DNA of 64,000 nucleotides, taken from assembly GCF_041893525.1 (NCBI RefSeq), contig NZ_CP169068.1. The stretch is one strand, 5' to 3'. Position numbers and translations under genes: made by a program. This document shows positions 26,404 to 34,706 of the stretch, piece after piece. How positions within the stretch are numbered: the first letter of the stretch is position 1; the number at the start of each line of letters is the position of its first letter. Origin of the DNA: Phaeobacter bryozoorum. Lineage in GTDB: Bacteria; Pseudomonadota; Alphaproteobacteria; Rhodobacterales; Rhodobacteraceae. The notes below the pieces were generated by a model. That model saw only the letters and a list, made by a program, of their open reading frames with translations, made no database searches and was not told the DNA's origin.

Positions 26404-26970
26404 TCATTGAAGGCGCCCTGTGATTGCAGGCCGGTCCAGCAGATGTTTGCGGGGCTGATGGCGCCAGGTGCGCATATTGTGTGCAGGCGCGAGGCGGAAC
26501 GATACCAATTTTTCTGGGCGGGCGCCGATTTGCTGCGCTAGGGCAATGGAGGCTGCGTTGTCCTCGGGAATGAAGGAGGCGATGCTGCTCCAGTTTTTCT
26601 CGCGGAACAGCCAGTCGAGAACGACCTCTGCGGCCTCGCTTGCGTAGCCTTTACCACGGGCATCCTCGGTCAGGTGCCACGAAAGCTCCGGCTCTGGCCA
26701 GCCCTTCGGGAACCAGGGGCCAATCATGCCGACCGGGCGCCCGGTATTGCGCTCGATGAGGGCGAATAATCCGTAACCACGCAGGTGCCAGTGGCCGATG
26801 ATCGTCGCTATCGACCACCACAGCGCATCAGGATCGTCGACCGCGTCGATGAAGCGCGGCGCACCAATGCGCAGGAAGGCATCATGCGCGTCAAAACCGG
26901 CCTCCGCAGGGGAGACCAACAATAGCCTCTTCGTCATGAGGCTAGGGAAACGATTGTCTGTGTCTGGCAT
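26404..26970 (-). CDS. GNAT family N-acetyltransferase (second of cluster)
   Basis: 188 aa from ATG at 26970 (MPDTDNRFPSLMTKRLLLVS). The frame is open to 27150, but the extra 60 residues do not resemble an acetyltransferase, so the later start is preferred. The acetyl-CoA loop LTEDARGKGYASEAAEVV and PEDNAASIALAQQIGARPEK are clear. The extra upstream region is where a fourth GNAT gene seems to have decayed. Confidence 0.82.
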   Translation of the reverse strand: MPDTDNRFPSLMTKRLLLVSPAEAGFDAHDAFLRIGAPRFIDAVDDPDALWWSIATIIGHWHLRGYGLFALIERNTGRPVGMIGPWFPKGWPEPELSWHLTEDARGKGYASEAAEVVLDWLFREKNWSSIASFIPEDNAASIALAQQIGARPEKLVSFRLAPAHNMRTWRHQPRKHLLDRPAITGRLQ

Positions 26971-27146
26971 ACCCACACTCGTTTCGGCCCCTGCCGCGCG
27001 CGCACCAGTGACCTGTTTCGGCATCAATGACGGCTCGATCATGCCAGATGCCGGGAAACAAGGGGTTAAGGCGCTGTTGCGCTGTGGCAAGGCGGCCACA
27101 GCGGAGCGGATGTGGGTAAAGACGCGTGTGGGAAGGTGGGTGGCCA

Positions 27147-27221
27147 TCATGCGTAGGCCTCCGGTCCGCGCAGGACCAAGTGTTCGGTTTCAAGCTGAAG
27201 GATAGCCGGGATCTGCATCAT
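27147..27221 (-). pseudogene. Fragment of a GNAT acetyltransferase N-terminus
   Basis: 24 codons: MMQIPAILQLETEHLVLRG then PEAYA and a stop. The segment closely resembles the first 22 residues of the neighbouring GNAT proteins (IPVIETKRLILRGPEAVDY). It begins with an ATGA overlap to the previous GNAT gene and ends at a TGA overlapping another ATG, so a normal gene start has lost its body. No continuation is seen in the other frames, pointing to deletion rather than frameshift. Confidence 0.6.
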
Positions 27222-27733
27222 GCCAGCCCCCGCAGATCATGCACGATCACCACGTCGTCGGCGCATTCGCCCTCTGCGTCGGGGTCGATAACACCGCCGA
27301 GACGCTGGCCCAGGGCGATTGATCGGTGGTTGTTCGGGTCGATAATATTGATCAGACTGTCCCAGCCGAAATTCTGTCGCGCCCAGGTCATGACAGCTTG
27401 CGCGGCCTCGGCAGCGATTCCCTTTCCTTCAGCTTCGGGGACGACGAACCAGCCCAGTTCCGGGCCGGGATAGCCGTCGGGTTGGTAAATCCCGACCTCG
27501 CCCGCATAGGCGCCGGTTTCTCGGATTTCGACACCGAAGGGGCCGTACCCACGAAGTGTCCAAAGTGCCACATCCCCGGCCCAGACTCTCCACGCTTCGC
27601 CGCGCGGCAGGATGCCACGCTCGTAGCGGGCGCGTTCGGACGCAAAGAACGCGGCCCAATGCTCAAAATCCTCAAGCTTGGGGGCGCGCAGCGTCAGGCG
27701 CTCGGTCTGAAGGGTAGGGATGGAGGCGATCAT
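27218..27733 (-). CDS. GNAT family N-acetyltransferase (first of cluster)
   Basis: 171 aa, MIASIPTLQTERLTLRAPKL at the N-terminus, acetyl-CoA loop VVPEAEGKGIAAEAAQAV and DPNNHRSIALGQRLGG. It begins 5 bases after the ffh stop and ends in an ATGA overlap with the GNAT fragment, so it is probably translated from the ffh transcript. Substrate unknown; RimJ/RimL relatives acetylate protein N-termini or small amines. Confidence 0.88.
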   Translation of the reverse strand: MIASIPTLQTERLTLRAPKLEDFEHWAAFFASERARYERGILPRGEAWRVWAGDVALWTLRGYGPFGVEIRETGAYAGEVGIYQPDGYPGPELGWFVVPEAEGKGIAAEAAQAVMTWARQNFGWDSLINIIDPNNHRSIALGQRLGGVIDPDAEGECADDVVIVHDLRGLA

Positions 27734-27738
27734 GCGGC

Positions 27739-29268
27739 TTATTTCTTCTTGCCGAAACCGGAGAGGCCGCCGGGCAGCCCCATGCCACCCCCAAGACCAC
27801 CAAGCCCGCCGAGACCGCCGGGCAAACCGCCCTTGCCGCCCATCGCCTTGGCCGCCGCTTCCAGCGCATTTGGGTCCATCTGGCTCGGATCCATGCCGAC
27901 CATTTCGGGCATGCCACCTTTGCCGAACATGCCTTTCATAGCCTGCTTCAGCATCTTGCCTTTGCCCATCTTACCCATTTTCTTCATGACGTCGGCCATC
28001 TGGCGATGCATTTTCATGAGCTTGTTGAGGTCAGAGACCTGCATGCCGGATCCTGCTGCAATCCGTTTCTTGCGAGACGCCTGGAGCAGGGCAGGATTGG
28101 CGCGTTCTTTCTTGGTCATCGACTGGATCATGGCGATCTGCTGACGCAGAACCTTGTCGTCGAACCCCAAATCCTCAACCTGCTTGGCCATCTTCGCCAT
28201 GCCAGGCATCATCTGCATCATGCCCTGCATGCCGCCCATCTGGATCATCTGCTCAAGCTGCATCTTCAGGTCATTCATATTGAATTGACCCTTCATCATG
28301 CGCTTCATCATGCGCTCAGCCTGTTCGGCCTCGATGGTTTCTTGGGCCTTTTCGACCAGTGCAACGATGTCGCCCATGCCGAGGATCCGGCCCGCAATTC
28401 GATCCGGCTCGAAGGTTTCGATGGCGTCCATTTTCTCGCCGAGACCAACAAAGCGGATCGGCTTGCCGGTGACAGCGCGCATCGAAAGCGCCGCACCGCC
28501 ACGGCCGTCGCCATCCATCCGGGTCAGGACCACACCGGAGATGCCAATTTTGGCATCGAATTCTTCGGCCACTTCAACGGCGACCTGACCTGTCAGCCCG
28601 TCAACAACAAGCAGGGTTTCGCGGGGGGAAACGACATCACGGACGTCTTCGACCTCCCGCATCAACACTTCGTCGATCTGCAACCGGCCCGCCGTGTCGA
28701 GCATATAGACGTCGTAACCACCAAGCGCCGCCTGCTGTTTGGCGCGTTTGGCGATATCGACGGGTTTCTGGCCTGGAACGATGGGCAGCGTGTCGACACC
28801 GATCTGTGTGCCCAGCACAGCCAGCTGGTCCATCGCGGCAGGGCGATAGACGTCAAGCGACGCCATCAGGACGCGCTTGCCTTCTTTATCTTTCAGGCGC
28901 TTGGCAAGCTTGCCGGTGGTCGTGGTCTTACCTGACCCCTGCAAACCGACCATCAGGATCGGCGCGGGAGGATTGTCGACCTTCAGCTGTCCGGGATCTT
29001 CGTCGCCGCGCAGCACGTCAACCAGTGCGTCATGGACGATCTTTACAACCTGCTGGCCCGGGGTGACCGATTTGGTGACGGCTTGGCCCGTTGCCTGCTC
29101 CTGTACGCGCTTCACAAAATCGCGGGCGACCGGCAGGGAGACATCTGCCTCGAGCAGCGCGACACGGACTTCGCGCAGGGCGGTCTTTACATCTTCTTCA
29201 GAGAGCGCGCCCTGTTTGGTCAACCGGTCGAAGACACCGGATAGGCGTTCGGATAGATTTTCAAACAT
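27739..29268 (-). CDS. ffh: Signal recognition particle protein Ffh (SRP54)
   Basis: 509 aa, with GGAGG before the ATG. N domain MFENLSERLSGVFDRLT; G domain with GLQGSGKTTTTGKLA, DVYRPAAMDQL, MLDTAGRLQ and TRMDGDGRGGAALS; methionine-rich M domain with repeated MMKRMMKGQF, MQGMMQMMPGMAKM and MHRQMADVMKKMGKMGKGKM. The last 35 residues are a Gly/Leu/Met-rich tail (GGLPGGLGGLGGLGGGMG). It binds signal sequences and SRP RNA to target membrane proteins. The SRP RNA gene was not found in this window. Confidence 0.97.
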   Translation of the reverse strand: MFENLSERLSGVFDRLTKQGALSEEDVKTALREVRVALLEADVSLPVARDFVKRVQEQATGQAVTKSVTPGQQVVKIVHDALVDVLRGDEDPGQLKVDNPPAPILMVGLQGSGKTTTTGKLAKRLKDKEGKRVLMASLDVYRPAAMDQLAVLGTQIGVDTLPIVPGQKPVDIAKRAKQQAALGGYDVYMLDTAGRLQIDEVLMREVEDVRDVVSPRETLLVVDGLTGQVAVEVAEEFDAKIGISGVVLTRMDGDGRGGAALSMRAVTGKPIRFVGLGEKMDAIETFEPDRIAGRILGMGDIVALVEKAQETIEAEQAERMMKRMMKGQFNMNDLKMQLEQMIQMGGMQGMMQMMPGMAKMAKQVEDLGFDDKVLRQQIAMIQSMTKKERANPALLQASRKKRIAAGSGMQVSDLNKLMKMHRQMADVMKKMGKMGKGKMLKQAMKGMFGKGGMPEMVGMDPSQMDPNALEAAAKAMGGKGGLPGGLGGLGGLGGGMGLPGGLSGFGKKK

Positions 29269-29731
29269 GCCTGCGGCCTCCTATGCCGGTTTCGAAGTGG
29301 ACGCCCCACATGTAGGGAGCAAATGGTCCATGCACAATCGCCCCCACGGGCGTAACACGCTGGTGGGGGGCGATCCCTGACACGGGCAGGGACCGGAAAA
29401 CTCATCATGGCTCCCGGATTTGCAGCATGCGTTACGCCTTTGTCCGGAGTGAGTCAACCCGGCGCGCCCAGACAGAGCGAGGGGGAGGCTGCCATGCGCT
29501 GGGTGCAACGGTTGACGTGAGCCACCTCCCTGAGGGAATATCGCAGGGAGACGGCACCTCGGCGACCACCTTCACAGGCGCTTATTCGGGTGTTCCCCCA
29601 TATGACGAAACTACGGTGTCGAGTAAGCGGCACCACGCGAGAGGCAGTTATTCTCAAGGCATCTGTTGCGGCAATCTAATGCCGCATTCCTTCATCGGGC
29701 GGCTTTGCAGCCATTAGAAGGATCATGACAG
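29269..29731. other. 463-base spacer between divergent ffh and EF-G-like gene, with two hairpins
   Basis: No convincing gene. Two adjacent inverted repeats occur at 29337-29374 (ATCGCCCCCAC / GTGGGGGGCGAT, one bulge) and 29374-29392 (TCCCTG / CAGGGA, perfect). A further GGGAGG/CCTCCC pairing near 29483-29529 could close a larger fold. It must hold the promoters of both flanking genes; no SRP RNA core or tRNA signature was seen. Confidence 0.5.
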
Positions 29732-31702
29732 ATGCGTGTATTTTCGATCATCGGCCCCTCCCAATCCGGTAAAACGGAGTTGGCAACGGCACTGGCGACA
29801 CTTCAGGAGCCTGGGCAAAAACCACAGCACGCCACGGGCGTTGCAGATCTGAGAGCCTTCCAGTTCATGGAGGAAAACTGGGGGGTGATTGATATCGCCG
29901 GCGGGGTTGAAAACCTGGCCATCGCCGGGCCCGCTTTGGCCGCCAGTGATGCAACGGTGGTCTGCGTGCCTGCTGATCCCGCCGCCGGGGTCTTGGCCGC
30001 GCCCTATCTGCGTATGGTCGAAGAGGCGGGTGTTCCCGCCTTTCTTTTTATCAACCGTATGGATCAGGCCGCAGGGCGGGTGGCGGATATTGTTGCTGCG
30101 CTACAAACCTATTGTCGGCACAATATCGTACTGCGTCAGATCCCTATGCGGGCGGGTGGTGAGGTGATCGGGGCAGTAGACCTGATCTCCGAGCGGGCGT
30201 GGAAGTATCAGGAGGGGCAGCCCTCGGCCCTTGTGGCCTTCCCTGACAGCATCCATGCACGCGAGCGTCAGGCGCGCGGAGAGATGCTGGAGGCGCTGGC
30301 GGACTATGACGACGATCTGCTGGAGCAATTGATCGAGGATCGCAAGCCGCTGACCGAAGCGGTCTATGATGTCGCCACGCGGGTATTGCAGCACAATGAC
30401 CTGATCCCTGCGTTGCTGGGGTCGGCGCTGCATCGCAACGGGATTGTGCGGCTTATGAAATCCCTTCGGCATGAGGCCCCGGCAGTTGATGTTGCTGCGC
30501 AGCGGTTGGCGGGGGACGGAACGCCCCTTGCAGTGGGCTGCATCGGTGACCTCGTCAAACATCTTGGCAAGACAGTTGTGGTCCGCGCGCTCAGCGAACC
30601 TGTCGGGATCGGCGCACAGGTCGGTGGCGGCAACCTGGGGGCGATGACCCAACTGAACGGTGATGGCGGGCTTGCAAAGAACGGGGCAGGCGTCCAGACG
30701 CCTTCACGATCTGCGGGGAATGGCAGCAATGGTGCCTCATCTGATGCCGGTGAGTTGGCGCCAGGCGATATCGCGCAGGTGGTCAAGTCTGATCATCTCA
30801 GTCTTGGATATACCTATCTTAAAGACCACGCTGCGGAACTGCCGGACTGGGCGCAGCCACGCCCGGCAAGTTATCAACGGATCCTCACCCCTTTACATGA
30901 TCGCGATGATGTCCGCCTTACCTCTGCACTGGAAAGAATTGCTGAGGTAGATCCGGGGCTGCGAGTTGATCAGGATGAAATGAGCGGTCATGCGCTGCTC
31001 CACCTCCAGGGGCCGTTGCACCTGCGCCGGATTCTGTCGCTGCTAAAAGGGTCGTTTGGCATTGAGGTCAGTGACGAACCGGTGCCACCCGCCCTTCGGG
31101 AGACGATCACCCGTCCTGCCACAATCCATCATCGCCACCGCAAGCAGTCCGGGGGGGCGGGCCAGTTTGCGGATGTCGTGCTGAGCATCGCCCCCGCAGC
31201 GCGCGGATCAGGGTTTCAGTTTACAGATGAGGTCAAGGGTGGTGCCGTACCCAAAGGGTATATTCCTTCAGTCGAAGCCGGCGCGCGAGAGGCTCTGCAA
31301 GCGGGTGTCAACGGTCACCCTGTGGTCGACGTGAAGGTAACCCTGCTGGATGGCAAACACCACTCCGTCGACAGTTCCGATTTTGCTTTCCGCACCGCTG
31401 GCAAATCTGCGGTGCGTGAGGCATTGGCGCAGGCCGGGTCTGTGGTGCTGCAACCGATTATGCGCGTGGAAATTCACGTACCCTCCGTCTTTACCGGCGG
31501 GCTGGTCCCCGTGGTGAGCGGAATGCAGGGGCAGATCCTGGGCTTTGCCGCCCATCCAGATGCCGCCGGGTGGGATGTGTTTGAAACCCTACTGCCTGTC
31601 GCCGCGCAGGAGCAGCTGTGCAACAGCCTGGCCAGTGCGACCCGCGGTACGGCGTGGTTCTCAAGCGGTTTCGATCATTATGAGGAGGCACGGCGGGTGT
31701 AG
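29732..31702 (+). CDS. EF-G-like GTP-binding protein with reduced G domain
   Basis: 656 aa. P-loop GPSQSGKT at 8-15, DIAGG at 54-58 in place of DxPGH, and NRMD at 108-111 for NKxD. Only about 40 residues separate P-loop and DxxG, against roughly 70 in EF-G, so switch I with its GTP-sensing Thr appears missing. Domains III-V are EF-G-like: RHRKQSGGAGQFADVVL, GGAVPKGYIPSVEAGAREAL, VDVKVTLLDGKHHSVDSSD and VPSVFTGGLVPVVSGMQGQI. A Gly/Asn/Ser-rich insertion sits near residues 308-348. It is a paralogue of FusA, probably not a canonical translocase. Function unknown. Confidence 0.85.
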   Translation: MRVFSIIGPSQSGKTELATALATLQEPGQKPQHATGVADLRAFQFMEENWGVIDIAGGVENLAIAGPALAASDATVVCVPADPAAGVLAAPYLRMVEEAGVPAFLFINRMDQAAGRVADIVAALQTYCRHNIVLRQIPMRAGGEVIGAVDLISERAWKYQEGQPSALVAFPDSIHARERQARGEMLEALADYDDDLLEQLIEDRKPLTEAVYDVATRVLQHNDLIPALLGSALHRNGIVRLMKSLRHEAPAVDVAAQRLAGDGTPLAVGCIGDLVKHLGKTVVVRALSEPVGIGAQVGGGNLGAMTQLNGDGGLAKNGAGVQTPSRSAGNGSNGASSDAGELAPGDIAQVVKSDHLSLGYTYLKDHAAELPDWAQPRPASYQRILTPLHDRDDVRLTSALERIAEVDPGLRVDQDEMSGHALLHLQGPLHLRRILSLLKGSFGIEVSDEPVPPALRETITRPATIHHRHRKQSGGAGQFADVVLSIAPAARGSGFQFTDEVKGGAVPKGYIPSVEAGAREALQAGVNGHPVVDVKVTLLDGKHHSVDSSDFAFRTAGKSAVREALAQAGSVVLQPIMRVEIHVPSVFTGGLVPVVSGMQGQILGFAAHPDAAGWDVFETLLPVAAQEQLCNSLASATRGTAWFSSGFDHYEEARRV

Positions 31703-31837
31703 CCGGTCTATGGCAGACTGACCAACCAACATTGAAACGCCGGCGAAACTATGATGTTACCCCTTGCGTCCTTGTGGGTTTCTTATTGATCTGCTGACAT
31801 CACGTGATTTGCAGAACGATAACAGCATGAGGCCGCA

Positions 31838-32365
31838 ATGGATGCATCAACCGAGCTACAGGACAGCCTACCGGTTTCCTGCGATAAACTGCTGGCGCAG
31901 CTGGATGTCTGGGGCATCGGCTACCGGTTGCACCGCCATCCACCGCTGCGCACGGTTGAGGAGGCAAAAGCGGTCGAAGCGGAGTTCGTAGAGCCGGGGA
32001 AGACCGCATTGCGGTTGAAGAACCTTTATTTGCGGGACAAGAAGAAACGCAACCACCTGATCAGCTTGGAACAGGACCGCGACGTCGATCTGAAGCGTCT
32101 CGCCGCTGAGCTGGGGCTGGGGACGCTGTCATTCGGCTCGGCAGAGCGGCTGTTTCAGACCCTCGGTGTGCGCCCAGGAGCGGTGACGCCGCTTGCGATG
32201 ATCAATGGTGTCGAAAGAGATGTGCATTTCTACATGGACAAGGCTGCCCAGCAGGTCGACCTGATCTACATGCACCCGCTGGTTAATGATCGGACGGTCG
32301 CGCTGAGCCGTCCGGCCTTTCTCGATGTGATGCAGCGTTTGGGTGTGGCGATCACCTGGGTCTGA
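31838..32365 (+). CDS. YbaK/ProX-type prolyl-tRNA editing protein
   Basis: 175 aa. YbaK/aminoacyl-tRNA deacylase domain: HRHPPLRTVEEAKAVE, KNLYLRDKKKRNHLISLEQD (the conserved K-L-L-D-K-K-like block), VRPGAVTPLAMIN and HFYMDKAAQQVDLIYMHPL. This arrangement fits the freestanding ProX/PrdX editing factors that deacylate Ala-tRNA(Pro). It stands alone between the EF-G-like gene and a LysR gene on the same strand. Confidence 0.88.
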   Translation: MDASTELQDSLPVSCDKLLAQLDVWGIGYRLHRHPPLRTVEEAKAVEAEFVEPGKTALRLKNLYLRDKKKRNHLISLEQDRDVDLKRLAAELGLGTLSFGSAERLFQTLGVRPGAVTPLAMINGVERDVHFYMDKAAQQVDLIYMHPLVNDRTVALSRPAFLDVMQRLGVAITWV

Positions 32366-32472
32366 ACTGCTCAAACTCTGGCTGACCTTTGCGCAATTGC
32401 GAACCTTTCTCTGGCCGTCCTTGGTGGAATGTGCATGTTTGCAGTAAGTGGGGCGCAAGTTGAGAGATAGCC

Positions 32473-33351
32473 ATGGAGAACTGGGACGAGGTACGCACTG
32501 CCTATCAGGTCGCGCGCATGGGGACGGTCAGCGGCGCCGCCGAAGTTTTGGGGGTTCACCATGCCACGGTCATTCGCCACGTCGATGCTATTGAGGCGCG
32601 GTTGGGCGTGAAGCTGTTCCAACGCCATGCCCGTGGCTACACACCGACAGAGGCCGGGCAGGATCTGCTGCGCGTGGCGCAGGCCACAGATGATCAGTTT
32701 GGCCAGCTTGTCGGTCGGCTCAAGGGGCACGGCGATGCTGTCTCGGGCGAACTGGTCGTGACATCGCTGTCGTCGATGTCGGCGCTTCTGGTTCCTGCAC
32801 TGACCGAGTTTCAGCGTCAGCATCCGGAGCTGGTGATCCGGTTCCTGACCGGCAGCCGCCTGTTTCGCCTGGAATACGGTGAGGCGCATGTGGCGATTCG
32901 TGCCGGATCTCCGCCTGAGCAGCCTGACAACGTGGTTCAGCCGTTTATGCGTCAGCAACATGGGCTTTACGCCAGCAGGTCCTATCTGGAGCGGTTCGGC
33001 CCCTTGAACGGGCTTGAGGATATGCCCAATCATCGCTTCATTTGTAACGATGATATCGACAGCCGCGCGCCTTACTCCCGCTGGCTGCGAGCGCATGCCC
33101 CCGAGAGCGCGCTGTCGTTCCGCTGCGTCAATGGGGCGTCGATACAGGACGCGCTCTTGGCCGGGGCGGGGATCGGTTTTCTGACCAAATGGGAAGCTGC
33201 GCGGCATCCCGAGCTGACACAGATCATGGAGCCGCTGCCCGAGTGGAGTGGCGATTTGTGGCTGGTCACCCATGTGGATCTGCACCGCACCACCAAGGTT
33301 CAGAGCTTCCTCAGCTTTCTGAAAGCAGAAGCCAAGGCCTGGGCCGAATGA
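32473..33351 (+). CDS. LysR family transcriptional regulator
   Basis: 292 aa. N-terminal winged HTH: VARMGTVSGAAEVLGVHHATVIRHVDAIEARLG, followed by FQRHARGYTPTEAG. A periplasmic-binding-like effector domain follows (VVTSLSSMSALLVPALTEF through DALLAGAGIGFLTKWEA). The stop overlaps the ATG of a DMT transporter gene by 4 bases, so the two are translated together, and the regulator may control that exporter. The effector is unknown. Confidence 0.9.
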   Translation: MENWDEVRTAYQVARMGTVSGAAEVLGVHHATVIRHVDAIEARLGVKLFQRHARGYTPTEAGQDLLRVAQATDDQFGQLVGRLKGHGDAVSGELVVTSLSSMSALLVPALTEFQRQHPELVIRFLTGSRLFRLEYGEAHVAIRAGSPPEQPDNVVQPFMRQQHGLYASRSYLERFGPLNGLEDMPNHRFICNDDIDSRAPYSRWLRAHAPESALSFRCVNGASIQDALLAGAGIGFLTKWEAARHPELTQIMEPLPEWSGDLWLVTHVDLHRTTKVQSFLSFLKAEAKAWAE

Positions 33352-34274
33352 CACCGGCCCATCGTGGCCATCTGGCTATGCTGCTCTTCTCGGCGTTGGT
33401 GGCCGGATCGTTTTCGCTTGGCTCCATGGTCGCCAACGACATCGCTCCGATGGCCCTGAACGCGGCGAGGTTCATAATTGCTGCGGTTGTGATTGGCATT
33501 GCCGCCCAGGTGACTCATGGCCTGCGGCGACGGAATTTTCAGGCGCCCTGGCGCTTCATCCTTCTGGGCGGCTTCTTTGCGGTCTATTTTGTTCTGATGT
33601 TCTATGGCCTGCAAACGGCAGCGCCGGTCAGTGCGGCCGCCGTCTTTACGCTGACACCGGTTCTGAGCGGCATTTTCGGCTGGCTGCTGTTGCGCCAGGT
33701 TACGAGCTGGCGGATGGCGTTGGCTTTGGCGATCGGCGCGGCGGGCGCGATCTGGGTCATATTTCGTGGTGATCTGGCGGCGATCTGGGCGTTTGAGGTC
33801 GGTCGCGGAGAGGTGATCTATTTCTGGGGCTGCGTGGCTCATGCCGTCTATACGCCGATGGTGCGGCTGCTGAATTGCGGGGAACCTGCGGTGGTGTTTA
33901 CCTTTGGTATGCTGGTTGCCGGGGCCATCATCCTGGTGGTGGTGGGTTGGGCTGATATCCGCGCGACGGATTGGGTCGGGCTGTCACCGCTTGTCTGGCT
34001 GGTTCTGCTTTATGTGGCGCTGATTGCCAGTGCCGCGACCTTTGTCTTGCTGCAATACGCGACGCTTCATCTGCCGTCCGCCAAGGTGATGGCCTATACC
34101 TATCTGACGCCGAGCTGGGTCATCCTGTGGGAAATCGCATTGGGTCGACCGGCTCCGGGCGGTATCGTGGCGCTGGGCGTGCTCTGCACGATCTGGGCGC
34201 TTTGGCTTCTGCTGCGGGAAGGTCGCCCACCGATGGCAGCGGCAGAGGCTGGCGGATCGGCGTCAATCCGATGA
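33348..34274 (+). CDS. DMT superfamily transporter (EamA domain)
   Basis: 308 aa from ATG at 33348, overlapping the LysR stop (ATGA); the longer frame from 33189 lies inside lysR and is rejected. About ten hydrophobic helices form two EamA repeats, for example LAMLLFSALVAGSFSLGSM, FILLGGFFAVYFVLMFYGL and SAATFVLLQYATLHLPSAK. Probable inner-membrane exporter of a small metabolite; substrate unknown. Its end overlaps the convergent arsR-type gene by 12 bases. Confidence 0.88.
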   Translation: MTPAHRGHLAMLLFSALVAGSFSLGSMVANDIAPMALNAARFIIAAVVIGIAAQVTHGLRRRNFQAPWRFILLGGFFAVYFVLMFYGLQTAAPVSAAAVFTLTPVLSGIFGWLLLRQVTSWRMALALAIGAAGAIWVIFRGDLAAIWAFEVGRGEVIYFWGCVAHAVYTPMVRLLNCGEPAVVFTFGMLVAGAIILVVVGWADIRATDWVGLSPLVWLVLLYVALIASAATFVLLQYATLHLPSAKVMAYTYLTPSWVILWEIALGRPAPGGIVALGVLCTIWALWLLLREGRPPMAAAEAGGSASIR

Positions 34275-34610
34275 CAGATCGTTCGCCGGGGTTCCGAGTT
34301 CGGTTTCCAGGAACCGCTCGAACGCATCCAGATTGACGGGCTCGTACTGACCAAACCCCTGCATCCAGACACTGGCGGACCGCATGGCATCCGGTTGTAG
34401 CTTGCACCATTTGACCCGGCCCCGTTTTTCCTGCGCGATCAAACCGGCGCGGCTCAGGATCGTCAGGTGTTTGGAGATTGCCGCCAGCGACATGTCAAAG
34501 GGATCCGCAACGTCTGTAACAGCCATATCATCCTCCAGCAGCATGGTCAGAATGCTGCGTCGTGTTGGATCCGCAAGCGCGGCAAAGACAATATCAAGGG
34601 GGTCGCTCAT
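34263..34610 (-). CDS. ArsR/SmtB family regulator
   Basis: 115 aa from ATG at 34610. Winged HTH typical of ArsR: FAALADPTRRSILTMLLEDD, FDMSLAAISKHLTILSRAGL and EKRGRVKWCKLQPDAMRSA. No metal-binding CxC motif is present; the form resembles the SRPBCC-associated ArsR group. It is divergent from the next DMT gene (97-base gap) and may regulate it. Effector not known. Confidence 0.87.
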   Translation of the reverse strand: MSDPLDIVFAALADPTRRSILTMLLEDDMAVTDVADPFDMSLAAISKHLTILSRAGLIAQEKRGRVKWCKLQPDAMRSASVWMQGFGQYEPVNLDAFERFLETELGTPANDLSSD

Positions 34611-34706
34611 TCTGACACACCTAAACCGCAGAATGCGGGTCGACAATCCCAAGCTGTGAACCCCATAACTCCCGGGTCAGAGATTGCAGCACCGGAGAGA
34701 CGTGAC

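Noticed and set aside
26971..27150. 60-residue N-terminal extension of the second GNAT protein
   Set aside because: No similarity to GNAT domains and a better-formed start at 26970; the region looks like leftover DNA from a decayed gene.
29269..29731. SRP RNA gene next to ffh
   Set aside because: The spacer has stems, but the conserved SRP domain IV core with its GGAA-type tetraloop and asymmetric loop was not seen on either strand.
33189..33347. N-terminal extension of the DMT transporter
   Set aside because: It is inside the LysR coding region in a shifted frame; ATG at 33348 with ATGA overlap explains the gene.
34467..34706. N-terminal extension of the second DMT transporter
   Set aside because: It runs antisense through the ArsR gene and lacks membrane character.
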